Shown piece after piece: positions 16,540 to 23,909 of a stretch of DNA of 42,656 nucleotides. The first letter of the stretch is position 1. Every line of letters begins with the position of its first letter. The position numbers and the translations under genes were made by a program. Origin of the DNA: a virus; IMG/VR virus record IMGVR_UViG_3300022934_000050, positions 1 to 42,656 of that record. One strand, given 5' to 3'. Under the pieces are notes generated by a model that did not search any database, was not told where the DNA came from, and worked only from the letters and a program-made list of their open reading frames with translations.

Positions 16540-18278
16540 TTTGTGTAAAAATCAGACAGTTGCGCCTCCGCTCCGAGCGGACAGTCAAGCCACGTTGGAG
16601 ATTGAGCCATAAGTGCTTCTACTTCTCGGGGGTCTGTGCCGGGGTCTACTTCTAAGACGGCCTCATCGTGGACGTGTAGCACAACAGGGAGCCCGGCAGA
16701 CTCCAACCTAAGAATTGCCTCTGCCATAACGTCGCGGGCGATAGCTTGGACAACATTTTCTGTAAGTATCCCGCCGTATAATCCGCGGGGCGGTAGGCCC
16801 CGAACAGGACTCGCGACCAGGTTTTGACGGCGCGGGCCATGCGCCCCTAGCTCGTGATATACTAAATCGCGGCCGGACGGCAGACCAATAGAGGCCTCGA
16901 CCTTGCCCGCGACCATTTCCGCGCCAATGTAGCGCTCAATGCCTCTCCAGTATCGCGTGATCTTTGGGTTTGCCCGGCGGAAGTCAGACACAATATTGTG
17001 GCTCTCAGCATCGCTCAAGTCCCAACCCGCCCAGAGCCGGGCTATCTCTCGAAACTTACTCCAACCGCAACCATACCCCAAACCCAGAACGCGCATCTTG
17101 GCGAGCTTGTACTTCTCAGGGTCCTCCTCTTTGAGCTTTCCCCCGGTCCAGCCCATGGTAGCGCGGGCGTGGGCTTCGTAGGGGCTCTGACCGCTCCGAA
17201 CGGCGCCCAAGAAGTCCTGGTCGTCTACTAACCAGGCGAGAACCCGGGCCTCGATCTGGGAGAGGTCAACGATGCACAACCGCTTCCCTTCCCGGGGAAT
17301 AAAAAACTTCCGCATGTCTATTCCGATCAACTCTCCCGCGGGCATGTTTTGAAAGTTAAACCCGCCTTCCCCCGACCAGCGGCCTGTGTGTGCTCCAAAA
17401 TATTTTAGCTGTGTCCCAAGGGTGCTATCCCGTCGAGTGAATCTCTGGAGCGTGTCGAGTTGCTTATATAAGCGGTTCGCTCTGCGGTAGTCTGCCATCA
17501 GCTTGATTGGCTCGCAGTGCGCCGAATACTTCTCTTCCCACGCTTGATATTCCGCGGAACTCAAGGACGTGGACTTGGGCATGGGGATTCCAGAAGTAGC
17601 TAGGTGCTCTTGGAGTTTTTTAAGACTCAAGGGCTTGTCTTCGCTGGGCGCCCATGGGATCGCTTTGAAAATTGACTCCCGCTTGTCGGCCAGGGTTTCC
17701 TTGGCTTTCAAGACCGCGGTCTTGTCAATTCGGATTCCCCGGTTGGCCATCGTTCGAGTGTGCAATGAAAGGCATCTCTCCTTCTCAGGCCAATGCCGAG
17801 CTTCTTTCTCCCAAATCTCCAAGCACACTTTTGAATCATCAACCGCATACTTCTTCAACTCCTCATCTTTACCAGCGTTGACCGCGTCAATCCAACGCTT
17901 GCCCTTCATCCAATTCCGCATGGCCTTCGAGACCGGCTTATCTAATAAATAAGTTGCCGCCGCGTCCAAAGAGCGCTTGCAACCTCTGAACGCCGCCAAG
18001 TCGGCACTACAATGCCATCGACCCAACGGCCCAGGGAGCCCGAGTTGGGCGTGGACCGTTGAGTCGAATAGTGCGTTGTGACTGACCCAGTCGCTATCAA
18101 CTATTTCCGCCCATGGGGCCTTGGAAGGGGGCCCGACATACTCAAGCCCGGGCCCGACCACCGAGACGAGGTAGGCTTCCCAGTGCTCATCGTCCGCGCA
18201 GTAATTCCACGGGCCCTGATTACGTATCGAGCATTGGTCGTCGTAGTAGGTTTCATAGTCAATAGCGTAGGTCTTCAT
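16536..18278 (-). CDS. polA: DNA polymerase family A with 3'-5' exonuclease, 580 aa
   Basis: Replicative phage polymerase. The N-terminus has the proofreading exonuclease motifs: D7/E9 in AIDYETYY, D72 in SHNALFDS and Y144/D148 in YAVDDS. The polymerase domain has motif A (D338 in CIVDLSQIEARV), motif B (K394 to Y402) and motif C (H537-D538 in HVHDEAV). The residue equivalent to E. coli Phe762 is Leu398 (codon CTG at 17085-17087). Leu at this site is a recognised marker class in environmental phage polymerases. No 5'-3' exonuclease domain is present, as in other phage enzymes. The start ATG at 18278 follows AGGAAGT. Confidence 0.95.
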   Translation of the reverse strand: MKTYAIDYETYYDDQCSIRNQGPWNYCADDEHWEAYLVSVVGPGLEYVGPPSKAPWAEIVDSDWVSHNALFDSTVHAQLGLPGPLGRWHCSADLAAFRGCKRSLDAAATYLLDKPVSKAMRNWMKGKRWIDAVNAGKDEELKKYAVDDSKVCLEIWEKEARHWPEKERCLSLHTRTMANRGIRIDKTAVLKAKETLADKRESIFKAIPWAPSEDKPLSLKKLQEHLATSGIPMPKSTSLSSAEYQAWEEKYSAHCEPIKLMADYRRANRLYKQLDTLQRFTRRDSTLGTQLKYFGAHTGRWSGEGGFNFQNMPAGELIGIDMRKFFIPREGKRLCIVDLSQIEARVLAWLVDDQDFLGAVRSGQSPYEAHARATMGWTGGKLKEEDPEKYKLAKMRVLGLGYGCGWSKFREIARLWAGWDLSDAESHNIVSDFRRANPKITRYWRGIERYIGAEMVAGKVEASIGLPSGRDLVYHELGAHGPRRQNLVASPVRGLPPRGLYGGILTENVVQAIARDVMAEAILRLESAGLPVVLHVHDEAVLEVDPGTDPREVEALMAQSPTWLDCPLGAEAQLSDFYTK

Positions 18279-18283
18279 ACTTC

Positions 18284-18973
18284 CTAGATCAGGGAGGTCA
18301 GGATTTCCAAGGTCGCGGCATCATGCAAAGGCAGTTGCCTGACGAGCGGTTTGTAGAACTTATTCGTACCCTTCGTCGCCTTGATTGCCGAGAGTCGCCA
18401 CGGCGCCGCGAAGCAACGGTCACGCAGAGTGGTCCGCAGGGCCCCTGCGAGAACCCGTCCAGCGCTTTGATGGGCCGCCCGGGTGGTCAACCATTTAGCA
18501 ACCGCATAATAACGGCCGTCCCCGCCATCTACGAACCCGCCAAGGTCCCCGTTGACTGACAGAGCGACTGTGAAGTCACCGTAGGACTGAGCGTCCGGCC
18601 TCTCGTTATTGGGTCCCCAGGTGAACCGATTCATGCCGTCATCCGCCGCTGCGTCTTTTGTCGGCCAACGGCGTGGCATCCCCTCCCCAAAGTCAAGTTC
18701 CTCCATCCAGCCAAACTCTGCCGCCAAGACGGTTACTTCTAAATCGTGTTCCGCTCCAAACTGAACCTGACGGTTGTAGACAAAGGTCCCGGGCTCGAAG
18801 GTCTCACACAATTCACCGACCCGCTGCACCAAGTTAAGATACGGGATCTTAATCATGTCGGCAGTGATCTCTCCTTGGATCTGTCCCAGCAGGGTGGGCT
18901 CCCCTTGGATAGCCAACCCGGCTTCCTCATTTAAACCTTCATTAGTTGCTAGTTCTTTTGCTTTCTTAGACAT
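18284..18973 (-). CDS. putative phage single-stranded DNA-binding protein, 229 aa
   Basis: This protein of about 230 residues lies between a RecB-like nuclease and DNA polymerase A. In other phages with the polA / RecB-like (DUF2800) / SNF2 / VRR-type nuclease module, a DUF2815-type ssDNA-binding protein occupies this place. Visible features are a beta-rich core (GTFVYNRQVQFGAEHDLEVTVLAAEFGW) with many aromatic residues and a Gly-rich loop (GDLGGFVDGGDGRYY). No acidic C-terminal tail typical of bacterial SSB is present. The call is mainly from context, with modest sequence support. Confidence 0.5.
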   Translation of the reverse strand: MSKKAKELATNEGLNEEAGLAIQGEPTLLGQIQGEITADMIKIPYLNLVQRVGELCETFEPGTFVYNRQVQFGAEHDLEVTVLAAEFGWMEELDFGEGMPRRWPTKDAAADDGMNRFTWGPNNERPDAQSYGDFTVALSVNGDLGGFVDGGDGRYYAVAKWLTTRAAHQSAGRVLAGALRTTLRDRCFAAPWRLSAIKATKGTNKFYKPLVRQLPLHDAATLEILTSLI

Positions 18974-19005
18974 AAGTATGTATCTTTCTTTCTTTTGTGT
19001 AGTGG

Positions 19006-20103
19006 CTATTTCGCCTTTTTGAGATATATGCGTGTTGTCCCGTCCGTGAGTATCTCGTTCTCGCGGAGGAAATTAATGAACTCAGTTTCAACGGCCCCCT
19101 TGTGGCCCCTCGGGGCGGTAGACCGGGCCAAGTCAATTAAAGATTGTCTGTGCGGTTTCAACGCCTTGAAGAGCTCGTTCTCCGAGATCCCCTCAGCTTC
19201 CGCCCATGTCCTCAATGAGGCCACGGCCGTCTCCGAGAACTTAGAATCGGCTTGCGTAACGAGCTGGTATCCCTCGGGAACTGGCGCCCCGTCCGCCAAC
19301 ACTTGGTCTGTAACGGCCGCTCGAATAGCGCTCGCCCAAGCACCCGCAAGTCCGGCTACTTCGAGTAACTGGGGGGCGTTTTTGGGATCAATGCGGTCAG
19401 GGTGAATCTCGAGAGGTAGCTTTTCAAACCGGGCAGGGTCATATCGACGCGTGACGCCTAAGAACTTCGTTTTCGAAACCGGGCAGACATCTAATCGACC
19501 GCAGAACAAGCACGTATCTTTGGCAGGAGCGTAGATCTTGTGTTCCTCGAAAGATCGGGCATCGTCCAAAATAGCCCTGATCTCGTTCAGCATGTTCTCG
19601 TAATCCTCGGCCCGGTTATATGTGTGCGTAGTGACCTCGTCCCGGGGTGGTTGAAGTATGTGTACTTTGATCTTGTTGACCTCGGGGTGCGCCTGAAACG
19701 CTCCGAGAGCGTAGGCCCTCAGTTGGAGATTCTCCGGCGCGGGATCAACGGCCCAGGCCCCGAACTTCCAGTCCATAAGGTGCAAGGTCCCGTCAGCGCT
19801 CAAGATCAGCAGGTCCGCGGTGCCATAGATTAGCTGCTTCCCGCCATCAACCACCTCAAGCTTGATCTCTTCAAAAACCTGCGTGGCTTCCGCCCGGTAG
19901 GGCTCAACATACGCCCGCACTTCATCGACCCACGACTCTTCGCGTTCCGACAACTGACTGTCGTTGCCAGTCTCAACTGCCTCGTGGCAAATGCTGCCCC
20001 GGGTCGCGGCCTCGTTTGTTTTCCCGCTTGGCAAGAAGCAAGGCGAGACTTGAAATTTCTTTAGGGAGCTTGGGCTCCTCTTTGCGTGTTTAATTGGGGG
20101 CAT
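19006..20103 (-). CDS. RecB-like PD-(D/E)XK nuclease (DUF2800-like), 365 aa
   Basis: The core shows the RecB-family nuclease pattern: RGSICHEAVETG (N-terminal His/Glu helix), GTADLLI and LHLMDWKFG (the D...DxK active-site strands, residues about 115-135), then the QLRAYALG helix. A CLFCGRLDVC segment with a further Cys could bind an iron-sulfur cluster or zinc, as in related Cas4/RecB-like nucleases. It probably processes DNA ends in replication or recombination. It starts at ATG 20103, preceded by AGGAAGT, and lies beside the SSB-like and polymerase genes. Confidence 0.8.
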   Translation of the reverse strand: MPPIKHAKRSPSSLKKFQVSPCFLPSGKTNEAATRGSICHEAVETGNDSQLSEREESWVDEVRAYVEPYRAEATQVFEEIKLEVVDGGKQLIYGTADLLILSADGTLHLMDWKFGAWAVDPAPENLQLRAYALGAFQAHPEVNKIKVHILQPPRDEVTTHTYNRAEDYENMLNEIRAILDDARSFEEHKIYAPAKDTCLFCGRLDVCPVSKTKFLGVTRRYDPARFEKLPLEIHPDRIDPKNAPQLLEVAGLAGAWASAIRAAVTDQVLADGAPVPEGYQLVTQADSKFSETAVASLRTWAEAEGISENELFKALKPHRQSLIDLARSTAPRGHKGAVETEFINFLRENEILTDGTTRIYLKKAK

Positions 20104-20108
20104 ACTTC

Positions 20109-20306
20109 CTAGTTTCTATAATGTGGGCCAAAAGTGTCCGTTAAAAGTTGATCCGCGCCTTCTTGCTCTATCCCGAGCATCTCTCTTACGGCGGTTTGCA
20201 TGTCTTGGCAAAGCTCCTGCTCGGAAACGCTCCCGGCGCCCTCAAAGTAAGATTCAACCTTCAAGGACCCGTCAACTTGCTCTGCTATATCAAAAGTGAT
20301 TTTCAT
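20109..20306 (-). CDS. small hypothetical protein, 65 aa
   Basis: This short acidic protein starts with a beta hairpin (MKITFDIAEQVDGSLKVESYF) followed by helices (EQELCQDMQTAVREML). Its ATG overlaps the helicase stop (ATGA) and it ends five bases before the RecB-like nuclease start, so it is firmly placed in the replication operon. No family was recognised. Small proteins at this site may modulate the adjacent helicase or nuclease (context only). Confidence 0.65.
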   Translation of the reverse strand: MKITFDIAEQVDGSLKVESYFEGAGSVSEQELCQDMQTAVREMLGIEQEGADQLLTDTFGPHYRN

Positions 20307-21523
20307 CCCTCGTTCAAAATCTCAATGTGTTTGATTTTCTTCTCTGCCTTCTTCTGGACCCGGGTCTCAATATCTCCACAAGTAAGAATACGTTGTAAAG
20401 AATACCCGCCCCCCGCTCGGTGGACCCGGCCTAGGGCTTGTAGATGCTGATCCCCTGACCAGGTCGGGGAGTGGAGCGCTAACCTTGGCCGGGCCCCATG
20501 TAGGCTGAGTCCGACCCCGCCCGCGGCGACCTGCACCAAGACAACACCTAATCGGTCCCCGCGAAAGTCTTCCGCGAACTGGTCCCGTTTCGATGTGGTC
20601 CGGCCTGAGTATTCCTCGGCTCGGATTCCCCGCTCGTGTAAGGCCGACGCCAGCGCGTCTATCGAGTCTGAGAAATTAAGAAAGACGGCCACTGCGTTTC
20701 CTTCAATCACCCCGTCCTCGACCGCGTCTACGATATACGCGACCTTGACCAGCTCGGCTTCCTGCCGGGCTCGGAGGATCTCAACCACAGGCAACGACTG
20801 CCCCCGGGGCAAGGCATCCAATCGGGCCTCTAAGTCCGACCAGATTTTGACTAGTTGACTCCCAAAATCAATCGGGTCGTTTTGAATGAGCGTTTCGGGA
20901 AACTCAGGAATATCCCGCCGCCGCAACCGGCTCATATAGGGGCTCAATTCGCCGTGGATCTCCTCAATGACCTCCTCCCCGCCAACGAACTTTAGCCCGC
21001 CAAACTGCCCGGGCTTGCACCCATTCCGCAGGCACCAACGGTAATGCGCCCCCGGCCGGTCGAACAATCCATACCTCAAACCTAAACTTTTCATCTCGAC
21101 CGGGTTCGACGCCGCCGTAGCTGACAGGGACAGGGTCGGGATGGCCACAGATGTGGCTAGGAGCTTGCTTGTCCTAGACTTGGGGGACTTACACCGCTGG
21201 ACCTCATCAAATATCAGGAGGGCCGTTGGTGGAAGCTCCCAGCGTCCCGGCCACAGGGGATGGCGCCCCGACCGTAGGGCCTCATAATTGACAACGATGG
21301 GCTCATCCCGCCATTGGCGATCGGCTAAATATTTCCGCCAGGCCGGGAGGACGGGTTTAGGGGCTACCACCACGGGATGGCGCCCTAAACGGTGGGCTAG
21401 ATCGACCGCACAGAGCGTTTTACCCGTGCCCGTGTCGCTCGTATCCAAAGCGCATCCAAAACGCCTCAGAGAGGCCTCCAGGCGCTCTGTATGGGCTACC
21501 TGCGCGGGGTATAGCTTAAACAC
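20303..21523 (-). CDS. SNF2-like superfamily 2 helicase/ATPase, 406 aa
   Basis: Helicase motifs in order: Q-like LYPAQVAH, motif I TSDTGTGKT, motif II DEVQ (in LLIFDEVQRCKS), motif III SATAA, motif V VQVAAGGVGLSL and motif VI QALGRVHRAG. This is the DEAD-like SNF2 type found in phage replication modules, probably a DNA translocase or remodelling helicase. The GTG at 21523 is preferred because AAAGGGGG lies just upstream and it overlaps the nuclease stop by 8 bases. A TTG at 21547 would lengthen it by eight residues. ATGA overlap with the next small gene. Confidence 0.88.
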   Translation of the reverse strand: MFKLYPAQVAHTERLEASLRRFGCALDTSDTGTGKTLCAVDLAHRLGRHPVVVAPKPVLPAWRKYLADRQWRDEPIVVNYEALRSGRHPLWPGRWELPPTALLIFDEVQRCKSPKSRTSKLLATSVAIPTLSLSATAASNPVEMKSLGLRYGLFDRPGAHYRWCLRNGCKPGQFGGLKFVGGEEVIEEIHGELSPYMSRLRRRDIPEFPETLIQNDPIDFGSQLVKIWSDLEARLDALPRGQSLPVVEILRARQEAELVKVAYIVDAVEDGVIEGNAVAVFLNFSDSIDALASALHERGIRAEEYSGRTTSKRDQFAEDFRGDRLGVVLVQVAAGGVGLSLHGARPRLALHSPTWSGDQHLQALGRVHRAGGGYSLQRILTCGDIETRVQKKAEKKIKHIEILNEG

Positions 21524-21992
21524 GGAGCCCCCTTTTGTTGTCTGCAATGGCTGCGTAAAGCGCGATCAGGTCCTCAGCGGGCAGGATCGCGAGCCAGGGG
21601 CGGTTCGAGGCCCGATGGAACACTACAGGCCGCTTGCCCGCCGCTTCCGCGTCCCGGGCGGCCTGGTTGACCCAGTCATAGACCGCTTTAGTGCCGCTCT
21701 CAACACGCTTTACCTCGGGCGAGACATCCAGCCGATCAAAGGCCGCCGCTCGCACGTCCGCGGCCTCACCCGTAATCCCGCAATGTTGAGCCGTCCGGTG
21801 AGCGTCCGCGAAAAGTTCAGATCGCGCCTTAAGCCAGTCGCAAAACTCACGCTCACCGCGGGCCCCCTTGGCTCGGGAGTTGATCCGCTTCTTTTGTCGC
21901 TTCGCGGCAATCTTGGATTTGGCCGCCTTGTCCTTATCGGCCCGGGCTTTCTGCCCGAGCGCTTCGTCCAGTTTCTCGCCTAGCGGGTTCAT
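21516..21992 (-). CDS. Holliday-junction-resolvase-like PD-(D/E)XK nuclease, 158 aa
   Basis: The basic N-terminal helix (KDKAAKSKIAAKRQKKRINS) leads to AKGARGEREFCDWL, the conserved Glu-bearing helix of Hjc-like phage nucleases. This is followed by ADVRA and SPEVKRVES (the D...ExK active-site strands), then WVNQAARDAEAAGKRPVVFHR and a final strand. It probably cleaves branched DNA in replication or packaging. ATG 21992 is chosen because it overlaps the preceding 38-aa gene by ATGA. The frame is open further upstream, but that part reads through the small gene. Confidence 0.8.
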   Translation of the reverse strand: MNPLGEKLDEALGQKARADKDKAAKSKIAAKRQKKRINSRAKGARGEREFCDWLKARSELFADAHRTAQHCGITGEAADVRAAAFDRLDVSPEVKRVESGTKAVYDWVNQAARDAEAAGKRPVVFHRASNRPWLAILPAEDLIALYAAIADNKRGLRV

Positions 21993-22105
21993 AGGTTCCT
22001 TAAAAAGTCTTTTAATTCCTCGACCGCGGAGTAGATGACCCAGCAAGTAACAAAACTTCCCAGCAATACGCTGACGGGCGTGAGTAGTAATATCAAAGTA
22101 TTCAT
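21989..22105 (-). CDS. 38-aa single-pass membrane peptide
   Basis: This small gene fits exactly between the dNMP kinase and the nuclease. Its ATG overlaps the kinase stop (ATGA) and its TGA overlaps the nuclease ATG (ATGA). The peptide begins MNTLILLLTPVSVLLGSFVT and continues hydrophobically to about residue 26, then ends in a charged amphipathic helix (EELKDFLRNL). It is a predicted inner-membrane microprotein of unknown function. Exact double overlap is the main evidence that it is translated. Confidence 0.7.
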   Translation of the reverse strand: MNTLILLLTPVSVLLGSFVTCWVIYSAVEELKDFLRNL

Positions 22106-22617
22106 GTGGTTAAATCGTGCGCAATCGCTTCCGCATACTTCTTAAGCTCTTCGAGTGAACCGTTGTTATCAATCTCAAGATCAGGGACGATGTCATCGAC
22201 AAGCACCTCGGACTCGTGGTCGTCAACCAAGCCAGTCTCTCGATTGATTTTGATGACCGTGGCGTCAAACTCTTCGCGAAGGCGCGCGGCCTCGAAAGGA
22301 AAACGTACGTCGGTCACGACCGGAAGCATTTTGAACTGCCCGTCTCGTCGGATCTGCTCAACCAAAGAATCAACCCAGTAACTTTGCCCGAGACCGAGCT
22401 TGGCCACAGTTCCGATTTCCTGGTAAAGCTTTCTCAAGGCTTCTTTGCCATGGATCTCCAGAGTCTCTTCAACCCCTGGAAGCATCAAGGCATCGAGCTT
22501 GATACCGTCCGCGAAGGCGAACCTTTTGAATCGGCTCGACTGGGCGTGCAGAAGGCGGAAGAGGGTATCTTTGCCGCTTTGTTTTTTGCCCACTAGGGCG
22601 ATCAATTTTCTTTTCAT
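22102..22617 (-). CDS. deoxynucleoside monophosphate kinase, 171 aa
   Basis: P-loop kinase with GKKQSGKDT at the N-terminus (residues 10-18), followed by FAFADGIK, LYQEIGTVAKLGLGQSYWVDSL and VVTDVRFPFEAARLREEF. This order matches phage dNMP kinases such as T4 gene 1, which phosphorylate dNMPs to supply dNTPs for phage replication. The length is typical for compact phage versions. It lies in the replication operon, five bases downstream of the cysteine peptidase gene and overlapping the membrane peptide gene. Confidence 0.85.
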   Translation of the reverse strand: MKRKLIALVGKKQSGKDTLFRLLHAQSSRFKRFAFADGIKLDALMLPGVEETLEIHGKEALRKLYQEIGTVAKLGLGQSYWVDSLVEQIRRDGQFKMLPVVTDVRFPFEAARLREEFDATVIKINRETGLVDDHESEVLVDDIVPDLEIDNNGSLEELKKYAEAIAHDLTT

Positions 22618-22621
22618 ATCT

Positions 22622-23473
22622 TCAGTCCATCGTGATTCCGTATGATTCAGTCAAGAACAACTTGGCATAGCGCCACGACACCCAGAGGTGCCCATACTCG
22701 CCCCAGCGTCTACCCCAGGAATTGCGAAGTAGGACTCCTTCATCTGAGTAGCCGACAACGCAAACCGCGTGGCCGTAGGAAGTCTTCTTACTCGTGTCAT
22801 CGAGAACGCCCGTCCTCTTGTTCGCTCTGACGAACGCCTCATTGACGTTGAGGCGAGTCAGAACAGGACCATGGTGGTAAATCCACCAGCGCATCCCCGC
22901 CTCATTGAACTGGCTTTCGCCTTCGACCCAAGGACTGACCGCATGATACGACTTGATCTTCCAGTCAGATGCCGCCTTCAAGACCTTATCGGTCTTTTCG
23001 TAGATCAACTCGCCGAATGGAAGGACGGTTCGCGAGACACAACCCCACTTGCGGCAGACATCCAAGACAGTCTTGAGGTAGGTGCCGTCCCACATGAGCA
23101 TTGTTGAAGGATGAAGCGTATAGCCGTCCATCTCCTTCGATGCTTGCCAAAGCCACTGTTCGCTGGGCTTATTCCGAGTAGCGCTACTTCGAGTGGCTTT
23201 ACCCGACATGACCAAGTGATACCGGAGAACTGATGCCATCGCGAAGCCGACGCAACTGCCGGTCTGTCCTTGAGATTCAACCTCTCTGGCAAACCAACTG
23301 TTGTAGCCAGCGTTGCCATAGACAGTATACTTACTTGGAAGTTCGCTGACTTGGTTCTTCCTGAATCCCGCCCTCCGAATCGACCAGTCGCGTTCTCGCT
23401 CAGGTGACGGCTTGACGTTGAATTGTTGCTCGCGTGACACGCGCCTTGGTGCTCGTCTTTTTGCTTTTTTCAT
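22622..23473 (-). CDS. papain-like (C1A) cysteine peptidase, 283 aa
   Basis: The catalytic motifs of clan CA peptidases are all visible: Gln and Cys in QGQTGSCVGFAMASVLRYH (about residues 69-87), His in SYGHAVCVVGYS and Asn in VLLRNSWGRRWGEYGHLWVSW. The N-terminus is short and very basic (KKAKRRAPRRVSREQQF), and no signal peptide or long pro-domain is seen, so it probably acts in the cytoplasm of the infected cell. Phage-borne C1A peptidases are uncommon. Its place among early replication genes argues against capsid maturation and suggests cleavage of a host protein (inference). The start ATG follows three bases after the coiled-coil gene. Confidence 0.85.
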   Translation of the reverse strand: MKKAKRRAPRRVSREQQFNVKPSPERERDWSIRRAGFRKNQVSELPSKYTVYGNAGYNSWFAREVESQGQTGSCVGFAMASVLRYHLVMSGKATRSSATRNKPSEQWLWQASKEMDGYTLHPSTMLMWDGTYLKTVLDVCRKWGCVSRTVLPFGELIYEKTDKVLKAASDWKIKSYHAVSPWVEGESQFNEAGMRWWIYHHGPVLTRLNVNEAFVRANKRTGVLDDTSKKTSYGHAVCVVGYSDEGVLLRNSWGRRWGEYGHLWVSWRYAKLFLTESYGITMD

Positions 23474-23475
23474 TC

Positions 23476-23766
23476 TTAAGCCCTCTTTTCCATGATCTCT
23501 TCAAGGCGGCTTTCAGCCTCCTCTTTCTCCTCGGTCAGTGCTTGGATCTTACCCTCAAGCTCCTCAATCAGGTTGTCGCGGTCCTCAACCGCGCACGCCC
23601 ACTCAAGCCATAGGTCACGGATCTCCGTGTTGATGCCCTCTTCAAGCTTCTCTGCCCGTCTCTCTAATTCTATAAATGTTTTCATACTTCTTTCTTGTTC
23701 AGCGTATATAGCCGACCGTTGTCGGTCGTTCTCTTCGATTTGTTCTGGCGTTGGTGCGTGGTTCAT
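23476..23766 (-). CDS. coiled-coil protein, 96 aa
   Basis: Almost the whole sequence is predicted helix with heptad-like Leu/Ile spacing and very high Glu/Lys/Arg content (LIEELEGKIQALTEEKEEAES and neighbours). ATG 23766 overlaps the stop of the upstream zinc-finger-like gene (ATGA) and is preferred to a TTG six bases upstream. An internal ATG at 23685 is preceded directly by AGAAGT, so a 69-aa shorter form is possible. No family was recognised. It sits directly before the cysteine peptidase gene and might be its partner or substrate adaptor (speculative). Confidence 0.65.
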   Translation of the reverse strand: MNHAPTPEQIEENDRQRSAIYAEQERSMKTFIELERRAEKLEEGINTEIRDLWLEWACAVEDRDNLIEELEGKIQALTEEKEEAESRLEEIMEKRA

Positions 23767-23909
23767 TCGCAATCACTGCAAACAGGTCTGCCTGTGTCTG
23801 ATGACTCACCACACACGTCGCACATCTCCCCGAATCCATCACAGAAGCCACAGACTGTCAGTGGGTTATCAGGATGGTTTCCTGTTCCATCACAATTTTC
23901 ACATTTCAT
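23763..23909 (-). CDS. 48-aa zinc-finger-like protein (DnaJ-type Cys repeats)
   Basis: This short gene fits exactly between the methyltransferase and coiled-coil genes, with ATGA overlaps on both sides. It has eight Cys in four CxxC pairs: CENCDGTG, CGFCDGFG, CDVC and CSDC. The CxxCxGxG pattern is that of the DnaJ cysteine-rich zinc-binding domain in miniature. It probably binds two zinc ions and could act as a protein-interaction or nucleic-acid adaptor. Homologues would be hard to detect because of length. Confidence 0.75.
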   Translation of the reverse strand: MKCENCDGTGNHPDNPLTVCGFCDGFGEMCDVCGESSDTGRPVCSDCE

